A stretch of DNA of 64,000 bases from Rhipicephalus microplus. Its lineage: Eukaryota; Arthropoda; Arachnida; Ixodida; Ixodidae. Positions 36,990 through 47,437 of this stretch are shown here, piece after piece. Every line of letters starts with the position of its first letter. Within the stretch, counting starts at the first letter, position 1. Below the pieces are notes generated by a model. That model had not been told where the DNA came from. It saw nothing but the letters and a program-made list of their open reading frames with translations, and searched no databases. Location of the stretch: the NCBI RefSeq assembly GCF_043290135.1, contig NC_134710.1:3273821-3337820 (forward strand), in the 5' to 3' direction. Both the position numbers and the translations under genes were made by a program.

Positions 36990-37516
36990 TACAGCGACTA
37001 CCTATACAACAATTGCAGTGACTTACATCAGCGAATAAAAAGAAAATGATAGAAAGCGGAACGCCGAGGACCACGCCAACCATCGAATGAAAACTGACTG
37101 CGCATCAGCTGTCCCTGGCCGCTAAACAGTGGCTGCGCAGGTTTCCCGCTCGCACAAGTTTCCCGCTTGCGCCAATGGCGGAGCTCGTCGTGCACCCGAT
37201 ATCATATCGTGCCTGAAATTCGGAACCTCTCCCGCTGAGCCGCTTTCGCGCAGCAGGTCTTGAACACCTGTACAGTCGACATTCTCTTAAAATGGGAGTG
37301 TAAGCACGATGCGAGAATCAAAAAAAAGAGAGAGAAAAAACTAGGGTATAGCACATCAATTTGCTTCCCAGCGGTTCTAGCTGCCTCGCCGCTAATTCAG
37401 CGGGTGGTACTCCAGTGGTACGGAAGACATGACTCTAACCTTATGAGGCGTTTTAGCGTTATGGCCTTTTGCATATTCGTTTCTTTTTTCGCACGCATCA
37501 AAAGTTCCTTACCTAC
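36990..37516. other. No recognised gene
   Basis: Only a short direct repeat (gtttcccgctcgcacaa / gtttcccgcttgcgcca near 37,140-37,175) was noted. Confidence 0.4.
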
Positions 37517-37720
37517 ATTGATTTATGGGTGAGGTTTAACGTCCCAAAACCACCATATTATGAGAGATGCCGTTGTGGAGGGCTCCGGAAATTTTGACTG
37601 CCTGGGGTTCTTTAACGTGACCAAAATCTGAGCCTACGGACCTACAACATTTTTGCCTCCATCGAAAATGCAGCCACCGCAGCCGGGATTCGATCCCTCG
37701 ACCTGCGGGTCAGCAGCCGA
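37517..37720 (-). mobile_element. Ruka: Ruka SINE, 5'-truncated
   Basis: Reverse copy from an attgatttatggg tail through the body and B box to cagcagccgagcag; the A box and head are missing. It contains several small deletions. Confidence 0.88.
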
Positions 37721-37817
37721 GCAGAGAGAGGCGAAAGAAACTGACGAGATTGGTGACGAGGAATGTGAAACACATGGAGGTGGTGCTTGGCAGAACGAGT
37801 CGTGGGGCGCTCGACAT

Positions 37818-37833
37818 TTTTTTTTTTTTTTTG
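37818..37833 (+). repeat. Poly-T tract
   Basis: About 15 T residues, possibly the tail of a small minus-strand retroinsertion. A gtgggggttaacccac palindrome begins a few bases beyond it. Confidence 0.7.
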
Positions 37834-37942
37834 AAGTGGGGGTTAACCCACTTGATAGCCCGGCTAGTGCTTACCTGAGGTATTCCCTTTTTACAGCGAA
37901 ATGTTTCATTAAATCAAAACAACAGTTGTTTTTGTCGCAGTA

Positions 37943-38098
37943 GTTGCCACCGCTGCCGATGTCCACCACCATTATAAGGCGAAATGAAAAAAAAAAAAGT
38001 CAAGTGAATGAAAACACCATGGCCCCAATGTGAGTCGAACCAGGGTCATTTGCGTGCCAGCGCAGTATTCTACCACTGAGCTATATACGCCGGCGCTT
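37943..38098 (-). mobile_element. Second tRNA-derived SINE family, reverse copy
   Basis: On the minus strand the head reads tatatagctcagtggtagaa, followed by a degenerate anticodon arm and a B-box-like ctggttcgactcac, then a T-rich stretch and ggtggtggacatcggc. It is the counterpart of 2876-3008. The mismatched acceptor stem argues against a real tRNA gene. Confidence 0.6.
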
Positions 38099-38808
38099 GA
38101 AATTTCGTTGAATTACAACTTCATGCGTATCCTGCAAGGGTGCCTGTATCAGTTAACCAACGAGTTAAGAATAAAGACAACCACCAGTTTGAAGCCCCAA
38201 GCCAGAAGTAAATCCGTACGGATTGCTGAGAATCAAAACCTCTTAGAAAAACTTTGTTGGCCCTTCCGCCACCTTGCGGGTTTCCGCATAACGCATCTGC
38301 AAAACTACCCGACATGTGTTTAAAGAGGTCATGACACCCAATTTTAGGCCATAGTCTGTGTTGTGTAGGTTGATTCTGTTCACAGACAAGCTGGCGAGAT
38401 TTAAGCGCATTTGGTGACGCCGTAATTTGCCGTCGAATATTTTTATAAACGAGTGAGCGGCCTGAGAGCCGCGCAACACTTGTGCGCCCGCTAGCCGTGA
38501 CTTAACGAGGCGCGCTTGCTGGGCGAGCTGCTGCACGGTAGGCATTCCGGAGGACGATTGTGTTCCGTGATCAGCTGTGCTCGCAAATGCGCTTTTCCTG
38601 CATTGTTCAACTTGCTACTGAAACTAAATGACTTGTTGTGGTTGAAACAATGCTACCGCGTCACCCATGCAGCACTGGTGTTTGCAGCAAACAGTTTTTG
38701 TTAATCTGTCTGACACGAAAAAGTGTCCAGTCAATCTGCAACGCGTATGCCGTTTGTCACTACATATAAATATTTATTGAAAGTCCTCGTAGACAGTGCC
38801 ATGGTTAA

Positions 38809-39608
38809 AGGGTAACTCTGGTGCATTTTCAACCATACTGAGATAATGCTGTTTCCTAATAGTATTGACAGTCCTGAAAAAGCTAGGGTAGATCATTCTG
38901 CCCAGGAACTCGTCAATAATTTTAATCAAGCAAAAAACGACGAGTCAAAACAGAAACCCAAACACAGAGCGGCTCTGTCGTCCATGGTGGGTATCCGATG
39001 ACGTCACGAGATCTGCTACACCCCGCAGCCGCTGGCCAGGATGTAAACATAGCTCACGTGCCTCGATCTTCTGATGCGCGAAAAGCTAGTTGGCGATATC
39101 GTCCGACGCGGAATGACGCTGTGCCGCTCGTCAGAACTTACCAGTGACAAGTTCAGCTATTATTGCAGTTACTATCTGAGCGCGGAAGCATCGCTTTTCG
39201 ATTTCGACCCTCCGGCGCCTGAAGCGTCGGACATGCCCCGAATCGATTTCCTCGTTGCTCAATATTGTAGGACCCGACGTCAACGACTACTAACACGCTG
39301 TATGGAGCTGACAAAACTGAACTGCGCTCGCGTTGCCACCTCGTAGAAGAAATCGTGCGCTGCATTTGTCTGCTGGAAAAGGCGGGGTTTTGGAAAAAAG
39401 AGTAGCCCTAACGTCATATACACAGGGTAGCCCGCGTTTACCAGTGTGATTCCAGAATCAGCTACCAAGTTCAAAATGTGTTTTCTGAAAAACTAAATGA
39501 CTTGTGGTTGTATTATTTGGCACATATCACTATGGTACCAACGCGAACGCATATGCAAAGTTTCATTGAAATGAGTGAATATCGAAAAAAAAACGCCGGA
39601 ATTTCCCT
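38809..39608. mobile_element. 800 bp TTAA-flanked MITE nested in copy A
   Basis: Ends agggtaactctgg and ccggaatttccct are inverted-repeat-like and are flanked by TTAA at 38,805-38,808 and 39,609-39,612. The other host-element copy (44,962-46,338) has a single uninterrupted ggttaaacc at the matching place, so it serves as the empty site. The insert carries one 90-codon open frame (39,074-39,346) without a known domain. Confidence 0.85.
39074..39346 (+). CDS. Hypothetical 90-residue frame inside TTAA MITE
   Basis: A small open frame with an acidic, aromatic middle (SLFDFDPPAPEASDMPRIDF) and a basic C-terminus (RTRRQRLLTRCMEL). It is too short to be a piggyBac transposase and shows none of its DDD motifs. 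It could be a chance frame or a captured piece of a host exon. I do not recognise it. Confidence 0.15.
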   Translation: MREKLVGDIVRRGMTLCRSSELTSDKFSYYCSYYLSAEASLFDFDPPAPEASDMPRIDFLVAQYCRTRRQRLLTRCMELTKLNCARVATS

Positions 39609-40159
39609 TTAAGCATCACTGTTGCTATTTTTTGCCGTAACCGAAAGCAATTGACTGAGTTTAAGCGAAATTTCGACCAAAATGTATGTCGTGAGTAACC
39701 CTAGCGCCGCACTGACAAGCCGTTCACTTCAGCTTATGTTTACATGCCGCACGCAACAACCGCAGAAAAGAAACGAAGAACATTGTTACGACCACTCATT
39801 TATTAAGTCGTGCGTGTATGTACGCATGGCGGCAAACAAAAATCTGCACGCTTTAGCATTCCATTGCGCAATGTAACACTTTGCTCTCGAAGGCAGCGTC
39901 GACAGACCTCCATATCCCCAAAGCGCTTTTCAACTTGGCACGCTTAAAATAAAGCTCCTAATGATTGTGGAAGGCCGTCTGCAATGTCTACCACACACCG
40001 AGGCTGTTGGTATTCGGGTTCGCCCCGTCCTCAACGCTACCTTCATCTCTTTGAGTTGGTGGCGATGGGGTATAAATTTCTTGTTACCTTTCTTATCTTT
40101 CCCCAGTGATAAGCGGCTTGTATGCTTTGATATGAGTTCAAATAATTAAACGTAACGAT

Positions 40160-41120
40160 AAAAAAAGTTCTCAAGTTTTATTATTATACTTTTGAAGCGT
40201 ATGGAGAGAGTGAGAGTGAGAATTTATTAGAAGACAGAGAGGTCCGCCTGAGCTAGTTCGCTCTAGCCTGCTACTCTACACAGGGTATAAAGAAAGGAGG
40301 AAGAAAAGAGATGAAGGATGATGATGAGGACAAGAAGAGGTGATTCGTATGTACAGTAGCCACTTAGCATAACACCCTACAGTCTAGTATCTAGTCCAGT
40401 GCTTTTGATAAAGTCTAAACCAGCCTTTGTAGCAGTTTTTGACACTGTTTAGTCGTTCATTGCTGACAACAAGTGGCTTTCACTTAATGCATGGTGTTCG
40501 TCCGATGCTTGCCAACGTTGCAGTTAGCATTTTTCTTTGCGTCCCGTATAATGCATAGTCACAAAATATGTGAGCTATCGTTTCGCGCACTTGGCAGCGT
40601 TCACAATTCGGGCTGTCCGCACGGCCGATTAGGTGGGTGTAGGGGCGAGTGAAGGCGACGCCCAGGCGAATTCGGTGCAGTATATTAGCATGTCTTCAGC
40701 TTATTTTATCTGGAAGACGAAAAGTCATACCGGGGTCTGTTTCCCGCAGACGCTTGTTCCGATGATCTGGTAGCGACCAGTAAGTGGCAGCGCATTCGCG
40801 CATGAGCGATCTCAAGAATGCAATGACGTCACTTCGCCAATACGGTACTTTGACGTACATAGGAGCGTTGTATACTGCCGCTCTTACTTCGCTATCGGCT
40901 ATTTCGTTACCAACCAGGCCGCTGTGTCCCGGAATTCATAGGTGTGTAATCAGTTGACCACTCCTGTGTGTTAGGTTGAATGCTTGGACAATTCCTAACG
41001 CTAACACGTATAAAATTGGCCACTTCTAGAGCAAGAATAGATGCCTTGAAGCGCTGATTTTGCATCGGAACAGTGTATGTTGAGTGTAGTGTCTGTGATT
41101 GTGTTACTCTCCGCTCAATG
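40160..41120 (-). mobile_element. I-clade-like LINE 3' fragment with RNase H remnant
   Basis: On the minus strand a decayed frame reads SNIERRVTQSQTLHSTYTV, then after a frame change IPGHSGLVGNEIADSEVRAA, in which the Trp before IPGHSG has become a stop, then DHRNKRLRE and LGVAFTRPYTHLIG, ending CERCQVRETIAHILCDYALY. The PGHSG-GNE-AD motif is the end of an RNase H domain, and the Cys/His cluster is the usual C-terminal zinc-knuckle-like end of I/R1-type LINEs. EN and RT are absent. Confidence 0.72.
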
Positions 41121-41129
41121 TTGCTCACT

Positions 41130-41327
41130 GCTTTGTAAAACTTGAATACTTTTGCGTGTTGTACTTTTGGTTAGATTTGCTTTTCGCTCGCATTACGATT
41201 TGTATGGTCTGTATAGTGTAGATTAGATTAAAGCTGTCAGATGCATTGTCTGTCTTGATCAGTACTCCACCCTGCATCGACCGTTATGCTGAAAAAATAA
41301 ATAAATAAATAAATAAATAAATAAAAT
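41130..41327 (+). mobile_element. Possible LINE 3' UTR with (ATAA)n tail
   Basis: AT-rich plus-strand sequence ends in seven ataa units at about 41,297-41,327, as CR1/L2-like 3' ends do (compare the tail of the element at 3658). No coding part remains, so family is uncertain. It lies between the I-like fragment and the last block of MITE copy A. Confidence 0.4.
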
Positions 41328-41625
41328 GCGCAGCGTACACGACGTAATCGCCGCTTCTGCTGCTCGATGAACCACTGCCCGAATCATGACGTGAAGATGG
41401 GGCCGACGACAGGGCGATGGTAATACGCCGAGACCCATGCCACACACTGACACGTGCGCCCCACGCGGCAAGCAACACTCGCCACACAGTGAAGACACTG
41501 ACCGCGGGCGAAAGGCGCTGTTTGGTAGCAGACGACGGCACAATTGCGGTCGCCGGCGGTGGGTAGAGTTTACAGCTGACTTTTCATGCGTACTAGCATA
41601 CTGGACCATTTTTTTATTATAGAAA

Positions 41626-41960
41626 TATACAGAATACAGTAGACACAAGTAAAGGGCAGAGTTGGCAAAAAGGCAAATTAATGCCTGACAAGGTGCCGTA
41701 ACGCGTCCCAGACTATAAAGCGCAAAAAAGCAGTAATGTACACATAATTTAAATGTTTTAACAAAGAAGCAGCCGCATTTACGAATTTTTTATAAGAACT
41801 TATAGGAACTTATAAGAACTATATTTTGCCTCCGTTTTGGGCCGAAAACCGTCAATCGTTGAGTAACCATGACAAGACCCATTAAAAAAGGGCTTTAGAA
41901 CAGCCACTCTTATAGCTTTTGCTAGAAATGGGCTGCCCATTCAGCGCCAGCCTGCCGCTT
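41626..41960. other. No recognised gene or repeat
   Basis: AT-rich DNA with a short tandem feature (aagaacttataggaacttataagaac near 41,793-41,820). Confidence 0.4.
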
Positions 41961-42740
41961 TCTTTTCGTTGCGATAGCAATTATATGGACACCCTCAGCT
42001 ATATTTTGCCGCCGGCATCGACTTGGGTGTCACCATCACTCACCGTACATGGATACGTATTTATAGATATGAAACGCAAGAAATAAAAATATAGGAAAAG
42101 ACTAAAGCACTCGGAAGCAAACGTGTGGCCGCTGAAACGTGAGTGCGAGGCGTTAAGAATTGAGCCACGGAGCACCACGTCCTTAATCAATCAAACGGCA
42201 AGCTATATATATCTACCACTTACCGACGGTGACGTGCATATCAGATGGGGGGGGGGGGGAACTATCGTGTTTTCACAACTACCAGCAAGATGGCACAATG
42301 AGAGCGCGTTGCCACATAGTCAGTCATGACGCGGCAGCGCACGCTCTCATCTCTCACGCGTACTATTGCCTCGCGGAGAAGGGGTGGACACTCCCTGAAG
42401 CGCCTTTATGTCGCAGTGGAGAAGATCGCACGCCTTGGCTGGCCTTTGACTTTTACCGGAACGATTCTGTTGTAGTTACCGGGCGCACAAAGGTCGCTGC
42501 AATTGTTGCACAGTCTCCGTTTGCGAGAAGAGCGCACTTTTCCGACACAGCGAAGTAACAACTGAGACGCTCATTCACGTGAGTACGTTTCGTGCATTAT
42601 TTGTGCGTGAGAAACAAGGGACACGTTTCGATCTGCTTGCCATTTTGCGCGTGACCTTCCAATTTGTTGCTATCGCATTAACTGCGTCGGCTTTGCGGCA
42701 GACCTGTGACTTTTTTATTTCTTATTTTATACGCTCTGAT
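41960..42740 (+). repeat. GC-rich dispersed repeat family C, copy 1
   Basis: Shares ordered blocks with 54,830-55,446: a minus-strand tRNA-like segment near 42,125-42,180, caaacggcaagctat, a G run at 42,246-42,259, gctctcatctctcacgcgta, gattctgttgtagttaccgg, gacacagcgaagtaacaac and cgtgcgtcat/cgtgcattat near the end. Its beginning (gatagcaattatatggacac...ggcatcgacttgggtgtcac) recurs at 53,025-53,112. The open frames on it are not conserved between copies, so it is probably non-coding. Confidence 0.7.
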
Positions 42741-42784
42741 GTACAATTTACACTAGTGAATTTTTTTTCTCTATTGCCAGGCTA

Positions 42785-42993
42785 GCCCCGCCACGGTGGT
42801 GAAGTGGCTAAGGTGGAAGGCTCCGGAAATTTCGACCATCCAGGGTTCTTTAACGTCCCCCAAATCTGAGCACACGGGCCTACAACATTTCCGCCTCCAT
42901 CGGAAATGCTCTCGCCAATGCTCTCGGGATTCGAACCCGCGACCTGAGGGTCAGCAGTCGAGTACCTTAGCCACTAGACCACCAGGGCGGGGC
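42785..42993 (-). mobile_element. Ruka: Inverted Ruka chimera with 30 bp terminal inverted repeats
   Basis: A plus-oriented Ruka head (gccccgccacggtgg...ctaaggt, 42,785-42,814) is joined directly to a minus-oriented Ruka that starts in mid-body (ggaaggctccggaaatttcg) and runs to its own head (ccagggcggggc). The 3' part and tail of the SINE are missing. The two heads form terminal inverted repeats. Confidence 0.82.
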
Positions 42994-43250
42994 TCAACAA
43001 TTTTTTGCAAATCTACTGTTTGCAGTAGGGTAAAAGAGATGAAAACAAAATACAGTATACTGTGCGTTGCGGGGTGTGATTTGTAAATGAAGTAGCTACT
43101 GAATACTTCAAAAACAGTATATGAAAGTATGGTACGCAATCACAGTTTTAGGGGCGAAGCTTGTAAAACCATGGGTTTGTCATTGCATTTATGTGACCGG
43201 ATCGTAACCACCTAATTGTATGGCTCACTCAGCATGTCATGCTAGTGTGA

Positions 43251-43252
43251 GT

Positions 43253-43304
<52 letters not shown>

Positions 43305-43319
43305 GGCAGGCAGGCAGGC

Positions 43320-43390
<71 letters not shown>

Positions 43391-43410
43391 GACAGACAGA
43401 CACATGCAAG
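43251..43410. repeat. (GACA)n microsatellite
   Basis: About 40 tetranucleotide units with an internal run of ggca variants (43,303-43,320) and a gacagagaca interruption near the right edge. Confidence 0.97.
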
Positions 43411-43429
43411 GATGGACGGAAGCAAGAAC

Positions 43430-43660
43430 GGAAGCACGTACGGACGTATGCTTCAACGCATGCACTCATTATGATGAGTGGAGCGAAGCGTTCGTCCGTC
43501 CGTACTATGTTGTGCTCCTTGGATATGCTAGATGGACGCACGGATGGATGAACGGACGGACGCACGTACACGCGAACGGACAGACGGATGGACAGATGGA
43601 CGGACGCATGGAGGAACGCGCGGACAGCACGGATGGACGCTTCGCCCCACCCATCATCAT
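43430..43660. repeat. Degenerate GGAC/GATG minisatellite
   Basis: Scattered gatggacgga, cggacgga and cgtccgtccgt words form an eroded repeat within the MITE at 43,149-43,681. It probably derives from the same type of GGAC array as at 48,688. Confidence 0.7.
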
Positions 43661-44179
43661 TCACTCTGTGGATATGCTGTGATTTTTTTTCGTTTCACGA
43701 CAACAAATATTTTTTTCTATTTTTTTCCTGCCAGCTGGCAAATGGCAAACTGTTTTTAGACTTTTGTGGGAGGCGCACAACACACAGCCACAATGAAAAG
43801 TCATGTGACTTAGGTGCGTGTGTTTCACGTCTTTAACCTGTATAAATAATTACTGACTAGTCAAAAAGACACTAATTGAAGGTGTTAACTCGGCAGGTGT
43901 CGATGGTATTTTTCTGCTACGAGGAACTCTAGCTGCTAATGTCGCTTTAAAAATGATGACTAGAGACTAGAAATCTAAGACCTTCACACTCCCGATGCGA
44001 AAACTTGGTATTTCTCTCATGTTGTTTGCGTACCGAACGTATTGACGAAAAAAAAAAAACTCTGCATGCGGCCGCGCAACAATCGTTGGCTGGTCATCGT
44101 AAAAGGCATCGTAATGGCGGACTCCGTAGCAGACGACGCAGTTGTCTCCACCCTCCAAAGCGGCAAAAAAGGAAACCCT

Positions 44180-44690
44180 AGCTCCGCGCAAAGGTCGGCG
44201 CCCAGATCGTCGCGATGCGCCGATGCGCTCATCTCCCACGCGTGCTTTGTGCGCGGAGGAAAGAGGCCTAATCCGCGCACTTACCCTGTGGTGGATAGAA
44301 TCGTGTGGCTTCGGCTTTGATCGGAACGATTGCGATCAGTTGCCGGGCGCCCAAAGATTGCTTCGCTCCTTGGACAGGCTCCATTAGCGAAAAGAGCGGG
44401 CTTTTCAAAAACAGCGAAGCAACAACTGAGACACTTGTTAGTTCACACTCATAGCTGTACCTGTGATTACGTTTCGTCCATCATTTTTGCTTAAACAGCG
44501 CGTAAAGTGTCAAGCTGTAAACATTGTTAGTTGGCTCTCGTCCTGTGTGTGTGGTTTTCGTGCGTCATTTGTGCGTGAGCAGCGCGCTGCACGTTTTTTA
44601 TCTACTTGCAGTTCTCAGATTAACACTCTAATTAGTCTTTCACATTGATTGTTTCGCCCTTGCGGCGAAGCGGACTTTTTTGGTTCGAAG
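44180..44690 (+). repeat. GC-rich dispersed repeat family C, copy 2
   Basis: Shares gctcatctcccacgcgtgct, cgaaaagagcgggcttttc, acagcgaagcaacaactgag, gcgtcatttgtgcgtgagca and tttcgcccttgcggcgaagc with the copies at 42.0 and 54.8 kb. Only the second half of the family is preserved, and it contains an internal partial duplication of the gattacgtttcgt block. Confidence 0.65.
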
Positions 44691-44961
44691 AATAAAATGC
44701 ATCATTTCGCCCACCTCTCGACCTTAAATTCATGTTTTCCATCATTCGGGACTTGACCCTGTGAGCATGCCTTATCACTAGGGGTCTCTGTTTTCGGAAA
44801 CATTTGAAAAGAATTTGATGAACACTCGTCGGAAAAAAATTTTTACAATTCAAATGTATACAAAAAACTCTGATTTTTTTTAAAAAAAAGGCCTTTTCAA
44901 CGTTTAAGGGACACTTTCAAAGTTGAGATTCATCAATGCTTGCTTATATTACAAGCTCTAA

Positions 44962-46338
44962 AGGGGTCATGAGATGGCCATCCAGCAATTGAAGGTTTTC
45001 GGCGAAAAAGAAGCTATATGGTCAAATATGCTTGTACGCGTGTGAAAACTGGACTGTAAAAGAATATTTTAATCCGAAATGAGCCGTAGAAATCGTCGGC
45101 TGTAAACTCCACCCACCGCCGGCAACCACCATTTCGCCATGGCATGCGTGACATCGAAAGCCGTAAGGAGCCGTGTCTGCTACCAAGCAGTACCTATCAC
45201 ACGCGGTCAGTGTGTTCACTGTTTTGCGAATGTTGCTTGCATGGGCAGAAGAGGTCGCCGCAGACGAGCGGCCAGCTTGAAACCCCTGAACCCTTTGTAA
45301 TATAGTTGCATCCTCCTGCCGCGTGGTGCGCTCGTGCCAATGTGTTGCGGCGTGCTACCGGTATACCATCGCCACGCCCATCATCACCTTACGATTGGGG
45401 CAGCACGTGGTTCATGGAGCGGCAGAAGCAGCGACGTCACTTCGACCCCATGGTCAAGTGACGAAGACGGGGCCAACGACCTCGATGTTGTGGCCAACGT
45501 TGCAGACGGCCTGCCGCAATGATAAGCAGTTTATTTCAAGCGTGCGAGGTTGACAAGCGAGTTACGGGGCCTGTCGACGCTGCATTCGCGAGCAAGTGGA
45601 ATGGAAAAAGCAAGCATATTCTTGTTTGCCAGCATACGCGCATGCACGACTTTCGGCGCTGAACATATTAAATAAGTAGTCGTAACGATTCTGCGCGTTG
45701 GGACTGTTGTTCGGCATACGTAAAAATTAGCCGAACCAAACGGCATGTCATGCGGCGCTAGGATCACTCACGATACACACTTCGACGGATTCTTTGCTTG
45801 AATTCTGTCGATTGCATTCGGTTCCGGTAAAAAATAACAAGTGTGAGGTTTAACCGTGATTCTACCTGCGAATAGTTTCAATAAATATTTCTCCGTAGCG
45901 GCAAACGGCACACGCGTTTCGCATTCACAGCAGACTTTTAGATCTCAGGCAGATTGACAGAAATTGTTTGATGCAAGTACCATCGCTACATCGGCGACGC
46001 AGTAGCATTGTTTCATCTACTGCCAGTCATTTAGTTCCACTGACAAATTCAACAACACAGAAAAAGCTTGATAGCAAGCGCAGCTGACCACGGAATACGA
46101 TCGTCCTTCGGAATGCAGACTGTGCAGCAGCTCGCCCAGCCAACGGCTCTTCACGTCACGGCTAGTGAGCGCGCCAGTGTTGCACGACTCTCAGGCCACT
46201 CACTCGTTTATTAAAATATTCGATTATTAATTAACGACATGACCAAATGCGCTAGCGTTTTGCCAGGTTGTCTGCGAACGCACAAGAACACACCCACACA
46301 ACTCAGATTATGGTCGAAAATCGGGTGTCATGACCCCT
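44962..46338 (-). mobile_element. TTAA-type MITE copy B, both ends present
   Basis: Terminal inverted repeats aggggtcatga (44,962 onward) and tcatgacccct (ending 46,338) are flanked by CTAA at 44,958-44,961, which I read as a mutated TTAA, and TTAA at 46,339-46,342. Length is 1,377 bp without a transposase. It is collinear in reverse with the split copy at 38,324-41,625. The orientation given is relative to that copy. Mobilisation would need a piggyBac-type transposase from elsewhere. Confidence 0.85.
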
Positions 46339-46342
46339 TTAA

Positions 46343-46855
46343 GGTTGTGATGTACGAAGAAAAAGAGGTGTTTTGTATCCATATACTTGTGTCTGTATGT
46401 GTATCTGAGCGTTTAAAGCTCCCAGACGTATTAGATATCTCTTTATCTATGAGTTGGGAGGTATAATGATTATCCTTTATTTTTCATGAAAAAGACGAGG
46501 GAGGTTCGGAAAAGCAGCTGATAAGCACCTTTCCAAGCTTCCAAGTTTACAACAGTGCACATCAACAATTTTATTAAAGGGCGTAATAAAATGAAGGGAT
46601 GGAAGATTATCAGCAACGCATTTGCATTGTAAATAAGGTTAACAAATTGCAGCAATTTACAATACAAACAACGGTTTTCGAAAAATTGAAGATTTTGGAG
46701 AAACAAACTACAAAAAACATCTAATTTGCTACAGGAATAAAAACGCCAAGCAACAGCCTCCGATTTTCAATAAAAAGATAAATTTCTACAAGTTTTAACG
46801 AGCCAAGAAACGCGATTGTGTTTGGTCTTTTAGAAAGTTCTCGCTCCCTTTTTTT
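46343..46855. other. No recognised gene
   Basis: AT-rich DNA. Short frames on both strands match no known family. Confidence 0.4.
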
Positions 46856-46860
46856 TTTTT

Positions 46861-46964
46861 CGGAGCCTTGCATTTCGCAAGGCTCCGAAACCGGCTCTGA
46901 GGATCAACCGGCTCTGAGGATCAACCGGCTCTGAGGATCAACCGGCTCTGAGGATCAACCGGCT
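46861..46964. repeat. Hairpin followed by 17 bp tandem repeat
   Basis: An 11 bp-stem hairpin (cggagccttgc / gcaaggctccg, loop atttc) follows a T run and is followed directly by 4.4 perfect copies of the 17 bp unit accggctctgaggatca starting at 46,890. The units are identical, so the amplification is recent. There are no spacers, so it is not a CRISPR array. Confidence 0.9.
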
Positions 46965-47437
46965 CGCAGCCAAACACGACCGAATGAATTAGGATCGGAT
47001 ACCATTGGAAAATGATAATGCTGGCACGTCCAGAATATTTTAGGAAGCAACGAGTGTCGAATTGATGAAAATGTAGCACAAACAAAAAACGCTCTTCACT
47101 CTTTTAACCTGAGGAGTATCAACTGACGGCTTTGTATCGACATTAAAACCTCAGAATTGCTCAAAGCACCACCCCAATGGCGTCTGTTTGGGAGAGCCGT
47201 AAGGCTATTTCTGGGTAGCGCCGCGGCTAATCTCGGGTAGGAGGGTTCAAGAGGAGCGGCTAAAAGCAGGCGTCGGTGAATCGCTACTTTATGATAGGAA
47301 GCGCAAAAACTCTAACTCCTCAACAATGTTTCATCAATCGTTCACATAAAATGCCTTCTCGTGCTACAGTCATGGCAGCGACATAAAACTAGACGCATTC
47401 GGTAATCGTTACATTCTCTCCAATTCAGCTTTCAAGT
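46965..47437. other. No recognised gene or repeat
   Basis: No feature could be supported in this stretch. Confidence 0.4.

Larger units (their letters stand above)
38324..41625 (+). mobile_element. TTAA-type MITE copy A, split by two insertions
   Basis: The end agaggtcatgacaccc follows a TTAA at 38,320-38,323. Three blocks (38,324-38,808, 39,613-40,040 and 41,335-41,625) are collinear with the reverse complement of the intact copy at 44,962-46,338. The first gap holds a second TTAA element, and the second gap holds LINE fragments. The far terminus is missing: similarity stops about 100 bp before the expected end. TTAA target use is the hallmark of the piggyBac superfamily. No transposase is present. 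Confidence 0.82.
43149..43681 (-). mobile_element. MITE family D, reverse copy with GACA array
   Basis: On the plus strand the copy begins tttaggggcgaagcttg and ends cccatcatcattcactctgtggatatgc, the reverse of the ends at 55,726-55,915. Inside are a GACA array and a degenerate gatggacgg stretch. It has no protein-coding capacity; long frames here are only translated microsatellite. Confidence 0.65.

Noticed and set aside
38030..38098. tRNA-Ala gene on the minus strand
   Set aside because: D and T arms look tRNA-like, but the acceptor stem does not pair and the anticodon arm is irregular. The same head heads another repeat at 2876.
43229..43682. Long frames coding DRQT or VCLS repeats
   Set aside because: Translations of the GACA array inside a MITE; both strands are open because the repeat lacks stop codons.
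46890..46964. CRISPR-like direct repeats
   Set aside because: The 17 bp units are contiguous with no spacers, and the genome is eukaryotic.
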